From NCBI GenBank assembly GCA_937998875.1, contig CALLBO010000033.1:1-60518 (forward strand): a DNA stretch of 60,518 bases. The letters run 5' to 3'. Position numbers and translations under genes: made by a program. Of the stretch, positions 60,491 through 60,518 are shown piece by piece. The notes under the pieces are model-generated. The model was not told the DNA's origin, did no database searches, and saw only the letters and a program-made list of their open reading frames with translations. Within the stretch, counting starts at the first letter, position 1. Each line of letters opens with the position of its first letter. The stretch is from an uncultured Granulosicoccaceae bacterium (GTDB taxonomy: Bacteria; Pseudomonadota; Gammaproteobacteria; Granulosicoccales; Granulosicoccaceae).

Positions 60491-60518
60491 AGCCCCTGCT
60501 CGTTCAGGGGCTTTTTTT
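60491..60518 (+). terminator. Terminator after the DUF481 gene
   Basis: AGCCCCTG (60491-60498) pairs with CAGGGGCT (60505-60512) around CTCGTT, followed by T to the window end. Confidence 0.93.

Noticed and set aside
1..60518. CRISPR arrays, tRNA or rRNA genes
   Set aside because: No regularly spaced repeats, clover-leaf sequences or conserved rRNA stretches were seen by eye in either strand; a tRNAscan-type search would settle it.

Overview
The window reads as chromosome of a gammaproteobacterium, probably free-living and respiratory. Two conserved gene orders support this: lptD-surA-pdxA-rsmA plus apaG-apaH, and mltB-rlpA-dac-DUF493-lipB-lipA. A formate dehydrogenase locus with DUF3305/DUF3306 accessory genes also fits. 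I cannot name a genus. No rRNA, tRNA or CRISPR array was seen.

Layout. (1) 1-9 kb is accessory DNA. It holds the 3' end of an IS110-family transposase followed by a strongly folded non-coding stretch (candidate guide RNA). Next come minus-strand genes separated by two attC-like integron recombination sites with no visible integrase (a CALIN-type remnant): a PD-(D/E)XK-nuclease-like protein, an HExxH protein, and a pair made of a cyclase-like protein and a Nudix hydrolase. Small housekeeping-like genes follow (SRPBCC, GATase, nucleotidyltransferase, DUF1801), plus a 59-aa protein resembling the start of sigma region 4. (2) 9.3-11.5 kb carries a membrane DnaJ protein, apaH and apaG. (3) 11.5-22.6 kb is an insertion of about 11 kb that separates apaGH from rsmA. 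It holds metabolic singletons, a 165-bp direct repeat bracketing a frameshifted tyrosine-integrase remnant with an ankyrin/cytochrome c gene and a nitroreductase gene, a MerR-type metal-response pair with a recognisable MerR promoter, a nucleoside deoxyribosyltransferase-like protein and a PhcB-like methyltransferase. It ends at a REPIN-like inverted repeat. (4) 22.6-31.4 kb is core: rsmA, pdxA, surA, lptD, ung and a membrane pyrophosphatase. (5) 31.4-40.7 kb is the cell-wall and lipoate cluster, a trans-sulfuration PLP enzyme and a DHH phosphoesterase. (6) 40.7-45 kb holds an SbmA-like transporter, an ECF sigma factor with a probable membrane anti-sigma partner, and small membrane proteins. 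(7) 45-57.4 kb is the formate dehydrogenase region: pncB and fdhD on the minus strand, diverging from DUF3305, DUF3306, a polyferredoxin, a TorD-like chaperone, a small Tat protein, fdhA (Cys form), fdhB, a lipoprotein and fdhC. (8) 57.4-60.5 kb holds an ankyrin protein, fosA, a degenerate Rieske-like Tat protein and a DUF481 outer-membrane protein.

How genes work together. The fdh genes form a maturation and export unit: FdhD sulfurates the cofactor, the TorD-like protein proofreads the Tat substrate, FdhA and FdhB oxidise formate in the periplasm, and FdhC passes electrons to quinone. surA and lptD cooperate in outer-membrane assembly. lipB and lipA make lipoyl groups. The MerR-like regulator should control the adjacent small Cys-containing membrane protein. 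The most novel candidates are the cassette proteins at 0.9-5.8 kb and the putative IS110 guide RNA. Their functions are inference from motifs only.
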